Part shown: piece after piece, positions 7,700 to 17,329 of the stretch
Position numbering within the stretch: position 1 is the stretch's first letter
Layout: each line of letters opens with the position of its first letter
NCBI GenBank assembly: GCA_021813445.1
Contig: JAKAKP010000166.1
Coordinates: forward strand, 1 to 41,277
Source: Deltaproteobacteria bacterium
GTDB lineage: Bacteria; Desulfobacterota; Desulfobaccia; Desulfobaccales; 0-14-0-80-60-11
Direction: 5' to 3'
DNA length: 41,277 bases
Made by a program: the position numbers and the translations under genes
Notes under the pieces: generated by a model
Databases searched by the model: none
What the model was told of the DNA's origin: nothing
Seen by the model: only the letters and a program-made list of their open reading frames with translations

Positions 7700-7735
7700 G
7701 GCTCCGGGGTTCTCCTGAGCCCCCGGAGCATTTTG
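7700..7735 (+). terminator. Rho-independent terminator after the PepSY gene
   Basis: Stem GCTCCGGGG (7701-7709) pairs with CCCCGGAGC (7721-7729) and is followed by ATTTT. It separates the PepSY gene from the ABC operon. Confidence 0.8.
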
Positions 7736-7746
7736 GAGAGGTTGCC

Positions 7747-8655
7747 ATGCCTGCCATAGATATTCAGGGTTTGAAAAAAGCCTTTAATGAACGGCCGGTG
7801 CTCCAGGGGGTCTCGCTTACGGTTAATCAGGGAGATATCTATGGCTTCCTGGGGCCCAACGGCTCGGGCAAGACCACCACCCTGCGCCTTCTTTTGGGAA
7901 TTTTGAGTCCCGATGAGGGCAGGATCGCCGTGCTGGGGATGAACCCCTCGGTCTCCGGCGCTCAACTGCACCGTCGGGTTAATGCCTTGCCGGAATCCCA
8001 CGGACTGTATGGCTGGATGCCGGCGTTAGCCTACCTGAATTTTTTCGGGCGGCTCTACGGCATGGAGTTTAGCGGCGGCGATTACCGCGCCCGCTTGCGC
8101 CGGGTGGGTCTGGACCCCGACGATTCCCGCCCGGTGAGGACCTTTTCCCAGGGCATGAAGCAGCGCCTGGGTATTGCCCGGGCCATGATCAACGATCCGG
8201 AAATCCTGTTCCTGGACGAACCCACCAACGGCCTGGACCCCCGGGGACGGCGGGAGATCCATGACCTCCTGTTACAACTCAATAGGGAGAAGGGCCTGAC
8301 CATCATTATCTCCACCCACATCCTGGACGACGTGGAGCGGCTGTGCAACCGCATCGGCATCCTGGAGGGTGGCCTGGTCCGGTATGAGGGGCCCTTGACC
8401 GATGAATCTCAATCAGCAATCAGCTATCGCTTCCACCTGGAAAATGGCGCAGCAGTTCAGTCGCCTTGGAATTTTCCGGGTATCGCCTTGTTGGAGCGAC
8501 AGGATAGTTGGATTACCTGCCTGATAAAGGAAGGTTCCCCGGCCGCGGCCATCAAGACCTTGGTGCTGGGTGGGTTGCCCATAATCGAGGCCGTCGCGGT
8601 CTCCGGTGGCGTCGAAGACCTCTATCTCTACTATACCCAAGGAGGTAAGTTGTGA
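7747..8655 (+). CDS. ABC-2 exporter ATP-binding protein
   Basis: A 302-residue ATPase that powers the permease encoded next. Walker A is GPNGSGKT (36-43), the signature is FSQGMKQRLG (about 135), Walker B is ILFLDEPTNG, and the switch His is in STHILDDV. The C-terminal 80 residues form a small extra domain common in ABC-2 and NosF/CcmA-type ATPases. Start: ATG after GGAGAGG. It overlaps the permease gene by four bases. The operon goes on with an exported partner and, overlapping that, a cyclase. The substrate is unknown. The nearest style is the Nos/Gld type of membrane-protein or envelope exporter. Confidence 0.93.
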   Translation: MPAIDIQGLKKAFNERPVLQGVSLTVNQGDIYGFLGPNGSGKTTTLRLLLGILSPDEGRIAVLGMNPSVSGAQLHRRVNALPESHGLYGWMPALAYLNFFGRLYGMEFSGGDYRARLRRVGLDPDDSRPVRTFSQGMKQRLGIARAMINDPEILFLDEPTNGLDPRGRREIHDLLLQLNREKGLTIIISTHILDDVERLCNRIGILEGGLVRYEGPLTDESQSAISYRFHLENGAAVQSPWNFPGIALLERQDSWITCLIKEGSPAAAIKTLVLGGLPIIEAVAVSGGVEDLYLYYTQGGKL

Positions 8656-9404
8656 ATCTTTTGCGGCCTTTGATCGGCAAGGAAATCCAGGAGGACTTCA
8701 GGTCAGCCCGAGGGGCGTTTTTCCTGGTGGTGGCGGCCCTGGTGCTCAGCGTCTTTGCGGTGCTACTGGTAAGCAACACCGAACTTAGCCTCTTAGACAA
8801 CGCCCAGGCCGTGTACCTGATGGCGGGCTTGGTCATCGCCCTGGCAGCGCTGGTGGCGGTGCTCCGGGGCAGCGAAGGCTTTGCGGGGGAGCGGGAGCGG
8901 GAAACGCTGGAGACTCTGTTGCTGACCCCCGCTACCGGTCACCGCCTGGCCTGGGCCAAACTGCTGGGGATTTTGTTTTCCTGGCTGATTCTCTTTATCC
9001 TGGCGATCCCATATCTTTGGGCAGTGGGGAGCGCCGGGCAAAACCTCCTGCCCGCCCTCTGGTATCTGTTCATCACCGGCACCCTGATCGTTCTGATCCT
9101 TGGCGGTCCAGCCCTGGCCTTTTCGGCCAGAATGAAGTCCTTCAAAGGGGTGCTGTCCCTGGGTCTCACCCTTCTTCTGTTGTTGGGCAGTCCCGTCGTT
9201 CTCGGCCCATCCCTTAGACAGAGCGCCGTAGGGCGGATACTGGACCTGGCAAATCCCCTGGCGGGCACCTTAAATACCCTGGACAGCGTGATCATTGACA
9301 GCCAGGGAGTAGCCTTGCAACTTGTCCGCTTGACCATCATGATCGCCTATTCTCTGGCGGTCCTTTGGTTCCTAAAGGCGGTTACCCGGAGAATCGAGCC
9401 ATGA
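8652..9404 (+). CDS. ABC-2 family permease
   Basis: A 250-residue integral membrane protein with about six helices, the usual ABC-2 size. The conserved cytoplasmic segment EGFAGERERETLETLLLTPA after the second helix is typical of NosY/GldF-like permeases. It starts with GTG inside the stop of the ATPase gene. Its stop overlaps the ATG of the next gene, so all three are coupled. The last helix ends LWFLKAVTRR. The substrate cannot be told from sequence. Confidence 0.9.
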   Translation: MNLLRPLIGKEIQEDFRSARGAFFLVVAALVLSVFAVLLVSNTELSLLDNAQAVYLMAGLVIALAALVAVLRGSEGFAGERERETLETLLLTPATGHRLAWAKLLGILFSWLILFILAIPYLWAVGSAGQNLLPALWYLFITGTLIVLILGGPALAFSARMKSFKGVLSLGLTLLLLLGSPVVLGPSLRQSAVGRILDLANPLAGTLNTLDSVIIDSQGVALQLVRLTIMIAYSLAVLWFLKAVTRRIEP

Positions 9405-10003
9405 ACCCAAAAATTTGGCATAATCTCTGGTTAGTTTTGGCGGCGCTGGCACTGGTGCTTGGACTTGGGGCTGCCCTGGCTTGGCCCGCAGAACCGCCTG
9501 CGCTGCGGGTGACCTTGCAGCCGCCGGTGGGTCCCTTAAAAATGGGCGACACTCCCAATTTCCTGGGCGCGGTCACCAATCTCAGCCCGCAGCCGGCCCA
9601 GGGGCTGGTGGTTTATCTGTCGCTGGTCTCCCTGGCTCCAGGGCATGAGCATCCCGTGGACCTGGAGGACTGGTCGGCCCAAAAAGCCGTGCGCCTTGAC
9701 CGCCTGAATCCCGGCGCCACGGATTTTCGCAACTGGGGCATGCGCCTTATTCAGGCAGGGAAATACGGAGTGGCCCTGACCGTGGTGGACCCCAGGGAGA
9801 ACCGACCCATCGTCAGCGACCTGGTGCCCTTCGAGGTCCAATCCAAGGTGACCCTGCTGTCCAGCCGGGTGCTGCCTGTAGCTCTTGGTGAGCCGTTGCT
9901 CATCCTGATCTTTTTCGCCGGCCTGAGATTCTTCTATGCGGGCCGTAAATGTCGACCCAATCATAATGATGAACGATTGGATAGCAATGGCGGACATATT
10001 TAA
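9401..10003 (+). CDS. Membrane-anchored exported partner of the ABC exporter
   Basis: A 200-residue protein with an N-terminal membrane helix (8-28), an extracytoplasmic domain of about 130 residues rich in beta strands, and a second helix near 170-188 (LLILIFFAGLRFFYAG) before a short charged tail. The domain has features of an immunoglobulin-like or NEW3-type fold (LGAVTNLSPQPAQGL, then a V-F-E-V strand). I do not recognise a named family. The ATG overlaps the permease stop (ATGA), so it is probably a third subunit or substrate-binding partner of the exporter. Its 3' end overlaps the cyclase gene. The function is unknown. Confidence 0.75.
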   Translation: MNPKIWHNLWLVLAALALVLGLGAALAWPAEPPALRVTLQPPVGPLKMGDTPNFLGAVTNLSPQPAQGLVVYLSLVSLAPGHEHPVDLEDWSAQKAVRLDRLNPGATDFRNWGMRLIQAGKYGVALTVVDPRENRPIVSDLVPFEVQSKVTLLSSRVLPVALGEPLLILIFFAGLRFFYAGRKCRPNHNDERLDSNGGHI

Positions 10004-11627
10004 AATTAAGAGTCTTTCCCAACGGTTGGTTATTTTTTTGGTTCTGCCGGTGATTCTATTTATGACCGGTATGAGCGTCGCGGGATATATCTTTATCAAA
10101 AATAGCCTTTATGATGAATGGCAAGAAGCCGCTATAGTTAATTTGGAGCAAACAGCAAACCGCTTGGATATGCGTCTCAGCGAAGTTATGCAATTATTGG
10201 AGGCCTTTGACAAGGCTGGGAGTGCGGACCAGCAGGAATTGGTTCTGAAGCAATTGCAAGAGCACCCCGAAGTTAACCGAATCAGATTAACCTGGCATAA
10301 AGAGCTGACAACGCCGCGGGTGGCTCGGGTTTCTCCACCAGAATACCTTTACCCTACGGATGGGGAAACGGTTGGGCTTAGGTCTGATCTTCTCGGTGAG
10401 GCCGGGAATGTCCTGGGGCAAATCCAGGTGTTTTTAAAGGTTGATTATCTGATTAAAGACCTGTTTACCCACAGATGGATGCAAAAATATACCGTTTATC
10501 TGGTGAATGCGACCGGTAAAATTCTGGCTCACATCAACCCCGGAATGAAAAACAAGAATTTCCAGGGAGAAACCCAAAATCCTCTGGAGTCGACCCTACT
10601 GGCGAAGATGCAGGGAAGGCCTTCCGGCGCCATCGTAGAAAAGGATCGAGTAATCGCGTTTTGTCGGCTCCGGGAGGAGGCCCCTTGGGCCATTATCTTG
10701 CAAGCCCGGGATAGCCAGATCCTTGCGCCAATTCAATGGGTTCGCTTCTATTACCTGGGAGGCTGCCTTTTGTTCCTGGCTCTGAGCTTGATGCTAATTC
10801 ACCTGGGGGTGGGACCGATAGTCTCTGCTATCCAAAAGATGTCACAAAAAGCCGGACAGGTGGCTCAAGGCGAATATGGAGACCCGCTGCCGGTATTCAC
10901 CGAAGACGAAACCGGTCAGTTGACCAGGAACTTCAATGACATGATCGCGGGACTCAAGGAACGGGATTTCATCCGCAATACCTTTGGACGTTACATGGAT
11001 CGGGAAATCGCTCGAGAGTTATTGCGCCGGCCGGAAGCAGCCCGCCTGGGGGGAGAGAAACGCGAGGTAGTAATCCTGTTCTGCGACATCCGTGATTTCA
11101 CTCCCATTGCGGAGAACCTGGGTCCGGATACTATTATTCGCTTCCTGAATCGTTTTTTTTCTCAAATGACCGGGGTAATCATGGAACATCATGGAATTAT
11201 TGTTGACTTTTACGGAGACGGTATCTTGGCCTTTTTTGATCCCGTGGACGGTCCCCTTACCCCGATTATGCGGCAGGCCATTACGTGCTCCTTGAAAATG
11301 CAGCGAGCTTTAGGGCGAGTAAATATCCCCGAGAGCGACGGGGCCTTCCCTCCCGTCTCCATGGGCATAGGTCTCCATGCCGGGGAAGTGGTGGTGGGCA
11401 ATGTAGGCTCCGAAAAACGAGCTCAATATGGTATTGTGGGGGCAGCGGTAAATCTGGCTAACCGCCTACAGACCCAAGCTCACGGCGGCGAGGTGGTAAT
11501 TTCAGAGGCGATCTATCAGCCCTTACGGTCAGATCTGGTAGTCAGTCGAGAGTTTCGAGCTTGCCTCAAGGGAATTCAGGAACCTGTAACCATGTACGTG
11601 GTGGAGAATCTTTCCGGAGAACCTTGA
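9987..11627 (+). CDS. Membrane class III adenylate/guanylate cyclase
   Basis: A protein of about 546 residues. It has membrane helix 1 (about 12-38), a periplasmic sensor of about 210 residues resembling a Cache/PAS-like domain, helix 2 (about 252-275), a HAMP linker and a C-terminal class III cyclase domain. The metal-binding aspartates are visible: D367 in CDIRDFT and D411 in YGDGILAFF. The VNLANRLQ helix supplies the usual catalytic Asn and Arg. It probably makes cAMP in response to an external signal. The start is uncertain: 9936, 9966 and 9987 are all possible and none has a good ribosome site. Each overlaps the upstream ABC gene, implying coupling. Linkage of an ABC exporter with a cyclase is unusual. 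Confidence 0.9.
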   Translation: MADIFKIKSLSQRLVIFLVLPVILFMTGMSVAGYIFIKNSLYDEWQEAAIVNLEQTANRLDMRLSEVMQLLEAFDKAGSADQQELVLKQLQEHPEVNRIRLTWHKELTTPRVARVSPPEYLYPTDGETVGLRSDLLGEAGNVLGQIQVFLKVDYLIKDLFTHRWMQKYTVYLVNATGKILAHINPGMKNKNFQGETQNPLESTLLAKMQGRPSGAIVEKDRVIAFCRLREEAPWAIILQARDSQILAPIQWVRFYYLGGCLLFLALSLMLIHLGVGPIVSAIQKMSQKAGQVAQGEYGDPLPVFTEDETGQLTRNFNDMIAGLKERDFIRNTFGRYMDREIARELLRRPEAARLGGEKREVVILFCDIRDFTPIAENLGPDTIIRFLNRFFSQMTGVIMEHHGIIVDFYGDGILAFFDPVDGPLTPIMRQAITCSLKMQRALGRVNIPESDGAFPPVSMGIGLHAGEVVVGNVGSEKRAQYGIVGAAVNLANRLQTQAHGGEVVISEAIYQPLRSDLVVSREFRACLKGIQEPVTMYVVENLSGEP

Positions 11628-11740
11628 TGCTATTATCCTTACAAAATTGCTTTAGTTAAACCAACCGGTTTGACTGGGGAGAATAAATTTGAGGCCATCG
11701 CAAGAGAGGAAAGCAAACAATCATACAGCAGGCGGGTGAT

Positions 11741-13114
11741 ATGTTCGGATTGCTCCTGTTCCTGACCCTGACGCTCACTGGCTGCGCTACTTATCACCCG
11801 ATGCCGCTTGATAAGGCTGCGGTGGACCGGGCCTTGATGCCGCCGGCCTTAGAAACCATTGCCCTCGAAGCCTCGCAGATTCACCATCCCCTGCTGCGGC
11901 CGGTGAACTTCGACCTGAGAGATGGTCTGTCTCCGGACGAGGCGGCCATACTGGCAGTGATTGCCAACCCTCAACTCCGGGCTCTACGGGATCAAAAAGG
12001 CCTGACCCAGGCGCAGCTTATCCAGGCGGGGATTCTGCCCAACCCTCAGTTCTCGTATAGTCTCGACCTCCCCATGGCGGGAGCCACCCAGGGCACGGTC
12101 AAGGCCTACGGTCTGGGATTGAGTTGGGACATTGTCTCTCTGCTGAACCGGGGCGCGAAGATGGCTGCCGCCCGGAATCAGGCAGCGGCGGTAGATTTGG
12201 ACGTGGCCTGGCAGGAATGGCAGGTGGCCCAGGCGGCCCGGCTCCACCTCTACCGGCTGGCGCTCCTGGACCGGCAACTGGCCGTGGCCCGGGACGAAGA
12301 GAAAGGCCTGGAAGATAATGTCGCCACCGTCAAGCGCGCCCTGGACCAGGGGTATGTCACCATCATCAACCTCTCTGCGGCCCAGGCTTTGCTGCAAAAA
12401 GTCCATCTCCAGGTCCAGAACATCGAGCAGCAGCGGGAGCAGGAGCGCCTGGCCCTGAACCAGGCCCTGGGGCTTCCTCCTGAACAGCGCCTGGCTTTGC
12501 CGGCGCACCTGGAACCCCCGTCTCTCCAGACACTGCCATCCCTTGAGGAAATCAGCCGGGATCTTGAGACGCGGCGGTTGGATCTCCTAGCCCTCAAGAT
12601 GGGCTATCAGAGCCAGGAGGAGCGCCTCCGGGCGGCCATCTTGGCCCAGGTTCCCAGGATAAATATCGGTTTTGCCCATGCCAGCGACACCACCCATGTC
12701 ATTACCACGGGCTTTGCAGTCACCATCGACCTGCCCATTTTCAACCGCAACCAGGGAAACATTGCCATCGAAAAAGCGACCCGGCAGAAGCTCTTCGATG
12801 AATATATCAGCCGCCTCTTTACCGCCCGGGTTGACGTGGCGCGGCTTCTGGCCAATATGGCCTCCTTAAGCCGACAGATCAAAACCACGGAAAAAGCCAT
12901 TCCTACCTTGAGTCACCTGGTGCGGACCTACTACCGCGCCTTGTTGGAAGGCAACGCCGATGTCATCAGTTACTACAATGCCCGGAATGAGCTAATCGCC
13001 CGGCAGATAGAGCTCCTCACCCTGAAGCGCAATCTGGCGGACCAGCACGTAGCACTGGAGATCGCTGCCGGCGAATATTTGGGGAGCGGAGAAAGGGGGA
13101 CGTCACCCAAATGA
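11741..13114 (+). CDS. TolC-family outer-membrane efflux lipoprotein (pump 1)
   Basis: A 457-residue outer-membrane factor that forms the exit duct of a tripartite pump. A lipoprotein signal (LTLTLTGC, Cys16) anchors it. Long amphipathic helices come in two repeats (about 55-250 and 275-440) with the usual NPQLRALRDQKGLTQAQL, GILPNPQ and PIFNRNQGN motifs. It leads an operon: the adaptor gene overlaps its stop (ATGA) and the RND gene overlaps the adaptor stop. It is more like CusC/OprM lipoproteins than the lipid-free third duct at 27381. The 113 bases upstream contain TTGACT near 11670 without a clear -10. Confidence 0.9.
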   Translation: MFGLLLFLTLTLTGCATYHPMPLDKAAVDRALMPPALETIALEASQIHHPLLRPVNFDLRDGLSPDEAAILAVIANPQLRALRDQKGLTQAQLIQAGILPNPQFSYSLDLPMAGATQGTVKAYGLGLSWDIVSLLNRGAKMAAARNQAAAVDLDVAWQEWQVAQAARLHLYRLALLDRQLAVARDEEKGLEDNVATVKRALDQGYVTIINLSAAQALLQKVHLQVQNIEQQREQERLALNQALGLPPEQRLALPAHLEPPSLQTLPSLEEISRDLETRRLDLLALKMGYQSQEERLRAAILAQVPRINIGFAHASDTTHVITTGFAVTIDLPIFNRNQGNIAIEKATRQKLFDEYISRLFTARVDVARLLANMASLSRQIKTTEKAIPTLSHLVRTYYRALLEGNADVISYYNARNELIARQIELLTLKRNLADQHVALEIAAGEYLGSGERGTSPK

Positions 13115-14181
13115 GATGGGGTCGAAGTATTGCGATTATCCTTATCCTAGTGGTTATTCTGACAGTGGCTGTCTGGCGGCTGCGTCATGCGGAGGAGGGA
13201 GGGACCGGAGGCACGCCGGGACCGGTGGCCAAAGTCAAGACTGCGCCCATCCGCCAAGGAGTCATGACTGAAAATATTACCGCCTATGGCTCGGTCATCC
13301 CAGCGCCCGGGGCCTTGCAGACCGTCTCCGTGCCGTTCGAGAGCCAGGTCATGCAAATCATGGTCAGCAGCGGCCAAAAGGTATCCAAAGGCAATGATCT
13401 TCTGGAGATTAAGCCCAGTCCCGATGCTGCTCTCCAACTGGAGCAGGCCGCCCAGGCATATGACCTGGCCCGGCAAAGCCTGCAATTTATGGAGCGGAAG
13501 TTTGAGCTCAAGCTAGCCACCAATGACCAGGTGCTCCAGGCCCAGCAGGCCCTGCAACAGGCCCAACTGCGCCTGGAAAGCATGAAGAAGCGCGGCGTTG
13601 GGGCTCCCCGCATCATTCATGCCGATGTGGGAGGGTTGATTAAGAAGGTTTTCGCCCAAGAGGGGGCCATAGTTCCGGCTGGCAACCCCTTGCTGGAAAT
13701 CGTGGCGCAAAATCGCCTGGAAGTTCGCCTGGGGGTTGAGCCGGACGATATTAACCGGGTGGCGCCCAATCAGTCAGTGTCATTAACCAGGGTGAATGTC
13801 CCTGCGGCCCCAGCGGTTACCGGCCACATCCGTAAGGTTTCCTATGGCGTAGATCCTGCCACGCGGCTGGTTGACGTGTTTGTGACCCTCCCCACAGGGG
13901 CCGAGTTTTTGCTGGGCGAATCCACCTCCGGAGAAATCACCGTGGCCACGGTCCAGGGGCTGATCGTGCCCCACTCGGCCGTTCTGCCCGAGGGCCAGGG
14001 TTACAGCCTGTTTACCATCAAAGATAATCGGGCCGTGAAACACCTGGTCCAGGTAGGTCTCCGCAATGACCGGGAGGTAGAAATCAAGGGGGGGGACTTG
14101 CAGGCCGGCGAGCCGGTAGTGGTGTTGGGGAATTACGAACTCAAGGACGGCATGGCGGTAAAGGTCGAGGCTACGCCGTGA
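13111..14181 (+). CDS. RND periplasmic adaptor (membrane fusion protein, pump 1)
   Basis: A 356-residue adaptor linking inner-membrane pump and duct. It has an N-terminal membrane anchor (8-24) and then a complete barrel-sandwich. The first lipoyl half ends in SSGQKVSKGNDLLEI, the coiled-coil hairpin is short (about 105-160), and the second half is GLIKKVFAQEGAIVPAGNPL. A beta-barrel and a membrane-proximal domain follow (IVPHSAVLPEG). Start ATG overlaps the duct gene by four bases. No His/Met-rich metal-binding tail is seen, so the substrate is open: a metal, a lipid or a drug. Confidence 0.92.
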   Translation: MRWGRSIAIILILVVILTVAVWRLRHAEEGGTGGTPGPVAKVKTAPIRQGVMTENITAYGSVIPAPGALQTVSVPFESQVMQIMVSSGQKVSKGNDLLEIKPSPDAALQLEQAAQAYDLARQSLQFMERKFELKLATNDQVLQAQQALQQAQLRLESMKKRGVGAPRIIHADVGGLIKKVFAQEGAIVPAGNPLLEIVAQNRLEVRLGVEPDDINRVAPNQSVSLTRVNVPAAPAVTGHIRKVSYGVDPATRLVDVFVTLPTGAEFLLGESTSGEITVATVQGLIVPHSAVLPEGQGYSLFTIKDNRAVKHLVQVGLRNDREVEIKGGDLQAGEPVVVLGNYELKDGMAVKVEATP

Positions 14182-17100
14182 CGTTCACTGACTGGATTCA
14201 GGCCCACCGTCGCTCCCTGCTCTTCATTATGGCGGTCATGGCCGGAGCCGGGTTGATCAGCATATTCAGCCTGCCAGTGGCCCTGTTCCCCCGGACCAAT
14301 TTCCCCAGGATTGAAGTGAGCCTGGACGCGGGTGACCGTCCCGCCGAACGCATGGCCATCGAGGTCACCTACCCGGTGGAAGAGGCCATCCGCTCCGTAC
14401 CCGGCGTCCTCGACATTCGTTCCACTACCAGCCGGGGCAGTGCCGATATCTCCGTCAATTTCCAGTGGGGCCAGGACATGGTGGCTGCCATGCTCCAGGT
14501 GGAGTCGGCCATCAACCAGGTCATGGCCACCCTGCCTGCCGGCACCGCCTTCCGGGTGCGGCGCATGGACCCCACCGTCTTCCCGGTGCTGGCCTATAGC
14601 CTGACTTCGAAAACTCACTCCCTGGTTGAACTGCGGGACATCGCCCTGTATCAATTGCGGCCGTTGCTTTCCGCGGTGCCCGGCGTAGGCCGGGTGGGGG
14701 TGGGAGGCGGCGCCCAAGCGGAGTACCACGTGGTGGTCGATCCGTCTCGGCTGGCCAGCTATCATCTCTCCCTGGATGAAGTAGCCCGGGCCGTTTCCGC
14801 CGCCAATATCATTACCGCGGTGGGCCGGCTGGAAGACCATTACAAGCTTTACCTGGTGGTTTCCGACACCCGCTTCCATGCCTTAAAACAGATCGGGCAA
14901 ACCATTCTGCGCTCGGGTAAAGACGGCCTGGTGCGTCTGGATGATATTGCCCAAGTCATTGCGGCTACGGCCCCCCAGTGGACCCGGGTCACCGCCGATG
15001 GCCGTGACGCCGTAATCTTTCAGGTCTACCAGCAGCCCGGTGGCAATACCGTGCAGATTGCCACAGATATCAAAAAGGAACTGGCCGGGTTTCGGGGGCA
15101 CCTGCCCGCGGGGGTCACCATCGCCAACTGGTACGACCAGAGCCAGTTGATCCTGGCTTCCGCCGCCAGCGTCCGGGACGCCATTCTCATCGGGGTGCTC
15201 TGTGCGGTCCTGATTTTATGGCTCTTCCTGCGCAACCTCCGCATGACCTTCATTGCCGCCATCATTGTGCCCTGCGTCCTGGGGGCCACCATCCTGCTCC
15301 TCTATGTGTTACACATGAGCTTTAACATCATGACCCTGGGGGGCATGGCCGCGGCAGTGGGCCTCATCATTGACGATATGATCGTCATGGAAGAGCAGAT
15401 CGTCCGGAGAATGCGGGAGGCGGTCATGAGCCATAAATTGAGCGTCATGGCGGCCATGCGGGAATTTTTTCAGCCCCTGTCGGGGTCGTCCGCGGCCACC
15501 ATCATCATCTTCACTCCCATGGCCTTCCTTTCCGGGGTCACCGGCGCGTTTTTCAAGTCCCTGTCCCTGACCATGGCCGCCAGCCTGGTCATCTCCTTCC
15601 TGATGGCCTGGCTGGCCGTGCCGCTACTGGCCGCACATCTGCTTCGGGCCGAGGACGCCCAACAAGAGGAAGGCGGCTTCTGGACCTTGCGCTGCCACCT
15701 CGCCTATGACGCCATTATGCGCCGGCTCCTTCAGCGTCATTGGCTGGTCCTTTTGGGGATATTGCCCTTGTTGGTTCTGGGCTGGCTGGCTTATCAGCAC
15801 CTGGGCTCCGGCTTTATGCCCAAAATGGATGAAGGGGGCTTTGTCATCGATTATCATGCCCCCCCCGGCACCTCCTTAACGGAAACCGACCGCTTGGTGC
15901 GCCAGGTGGAGGCGATTTTGCAGAAAATCCCGGAAGTTGACACCTATTCCCGGCGCACCGGCCTGGGGCTGGGCAGTGTCGGTCTCACCGAGGCCAATGA
16001 AGGTGATTTCTTTGTCCGGCTCAAACCTTTCCCCCGGAAACCCATCGAAAGCGTGATGGATGAGGTGCGCCGGCGCGTCGAACACGCTGTACCCGGCTTG
16101 CACGTGGAAATGGCCCAACTGATGGAAGACCTGATAGGCGATCTCACCGCAGTGCCCCAGCCCATCGAGATTAAAATCTTTTCAGACAATGCCCCACTGC
16201 TGCAAAAATTGGCCCCCCGAGTGGCCGCGACCATCGGCAAAATCCCGGGTGTGGTGGACGTCAGGGACGGAATTGTACTGGCGGGGGACGCCCTTGATAT
16301 CAGGGTGGACCGGGATAAGGCTTCGCTGGAGGGGGTCAACCCCGATGAGGTCACCCGTATGGCAGCAAACTTCCTGACTGGCGTGGTTACCACCCAGATT
16401 CAGCAAGGTCCAAAAATGGTGGGGGTGCGCGTCTGGACGCCTTCGGGAAGCCGTCACATCATCCGCGACCTGTACCGTTTGCAACTGCGAGCCGCAGACG
16501 GGCATCTCTTCCCCCTCAAGCGCATCGCCCAATTAACTGTAATTACCGGGGAGCCGCAGATCACCCGGGATAATCTGAAGCGCATGGTGGCCGTCACCGG
16601 GCGCATCAGCGGCCGGGATATGGGTTCGGTCATCCGGGACGTTGAGGCCGCACTTAAGCAGCCAGGCCTGTTGCCGGCGGGGGTGTATTACCGCCTGGGG
16701 GGTCTCTATGCCCAGCAGCAGATCGCCTTTGCCGGTCTCTTAGTAGTATTTGCAGCTGCAGTGGTTCTGGTTTTCGCCTTGCTGCTCTTTCTCTATGAAA
16801 GATTTCTCGGAGCCATCGCCATCCTCTGCACCACGCTCCTGGCTCTGAGCGCCGTGTTCATCGGTCTCTGGCTCACCGGGACGGAACTGAACATCTCCTC
16901 GATGATGGGGCTGACCATGATCGTCGGGATTGTCACTGAAGTGGCTATCTTCTACTTTTCCGAATACCATGCGTTGCCGGACGACCTGGACCGTCACCAC
17001 GCCTTAATCCTGGCGGGCAAAAACCGGATGCGGCCCATCGCCATGTCTACCCTGGCGGCCATCCTGGCCCTGATGCCCCTGGCCCTGGGCATCGGCCAGG

Positions 17101-17216
17101 GCGCGGCCATGCAACAACCCCTGGCCATTGCCATCATCTCGGGGTTGTGCTTACAATTGCCGCTGGTTTTAATCGTCCTGCCGGTTTTGCTGGTGAGCTT
17201 CGGGAAACGGACTTGA
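14178..17216 (+). CDS. RND efflux transporter (pump 1)
   Basis: A 1012-residue proton-driven inner-membrane pump with the standard twelve-helix, two-repeat plan and large periplasmic loops after helices 1 and 7. The helix-4 motif is GLIIDDMIVMEEQIVRRM, with the paired acidic residues used for proton relay. This differs from the two heavy-metal-type pumps downstream (DDAVIDVEN and DGSVIQVEN). The sequence GSGFMPKMDEGGFVIDYHA marks the start of the second loop. It begins with GTG inside the adaptor stop. I cannot fix the substrate and the pump may not be a metal exporter. Confidence 0.92.
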   Translation: MTFTDWIQAHRRSLLFIMAVMAGAGLISIFSLPVALFPRTNFPRIEVSLDAGDRPAERMAIEVTYPVEEAIRSVPGVLDIRSTTSRGSADISVNFQWGQDMVAAMLQVESAINQVMATLPAGTAFRVRRMDPTVFPVLAYSLTSKTHSLVELRDIALYQLRPLLSAVPGVGRVGVGGGAQAEYHVVVDPSRLASYHLSLDEVARAVSAANIITAVGRLEDHYKLYLVVSDTRFHALKQIGQTILRSGKDGLVRLDDIAQVIAATAPQWTRVTADGRDAVIFQVYQQPGGNTVQIATDIKKELAGFRGHLPAGVTIANWYDQSQLILASAASVRDAILIGVLCAVLILWLFLRNLRMTFIAAIIVPCVLGATILLLYVLHMSFNIMTLGGMAAAVGLIIDDMIVMEEQIVRRMREAVMSHKLSVMAAMREFFQPLSGSSAATIIIFTPMAFLSGVTGAFFKSLSLTMAASLVISFLMAWLAVPLLAAHLLRAEDAQQEEGGFWTLRCHLAYDAIMRRLLQRHWLVLLGILPLLVLGWLAYQHLGSGFMPKMDEGGFVIDYHAPPGTSLTETDRLVRQVEAILQKIPEVDTYSRRTGLGLGSVGLTEANEGDFFVRLKPFPRKPIESVMDEVRRRVEHAVPGLHVEMAQLMEDLIGDLTAVPQPIEIKIFSDNAPLLQKLAPRVAATIGKIPGVVDVRDGIVLAGDALDIRVDRDKASLEGVNPDEVTRMAANFLTGVVTTQIQQGPKMVGVRVWTPSGSRHIIRDLYRLQLRAADGHLFPLKRIAQLTVITGEPQITRDNLKRMVAVTGRISGRDMGSVIRDVEAALKQPGLLPAGVYYRLGGLYAQQQIAFAGLLVVFAAAVVLVFALLLFLYERFLGAIAILCTTLLALSAVFIGLWLTGTELNISSMMGLTMIVGIVTEVAIFYFSEYHALPDDLDRHHALILAGKNRMRPIAMSTLAAILALMPLALGIGQGAAMQQPLAIAIISGLCLQLPLVLIVLPVLLVSFGKRT

Positions 17217-17329
17217 TACGAAAAACCCATCGCACAAGGATAATGGGAACATTCAGGCCTCCCATTTACCCCTGAAATCGCGGATCGCGGCGGAGGTTTG
17301 ATTTTGATTAGGTGCACATCTCAAGACCC

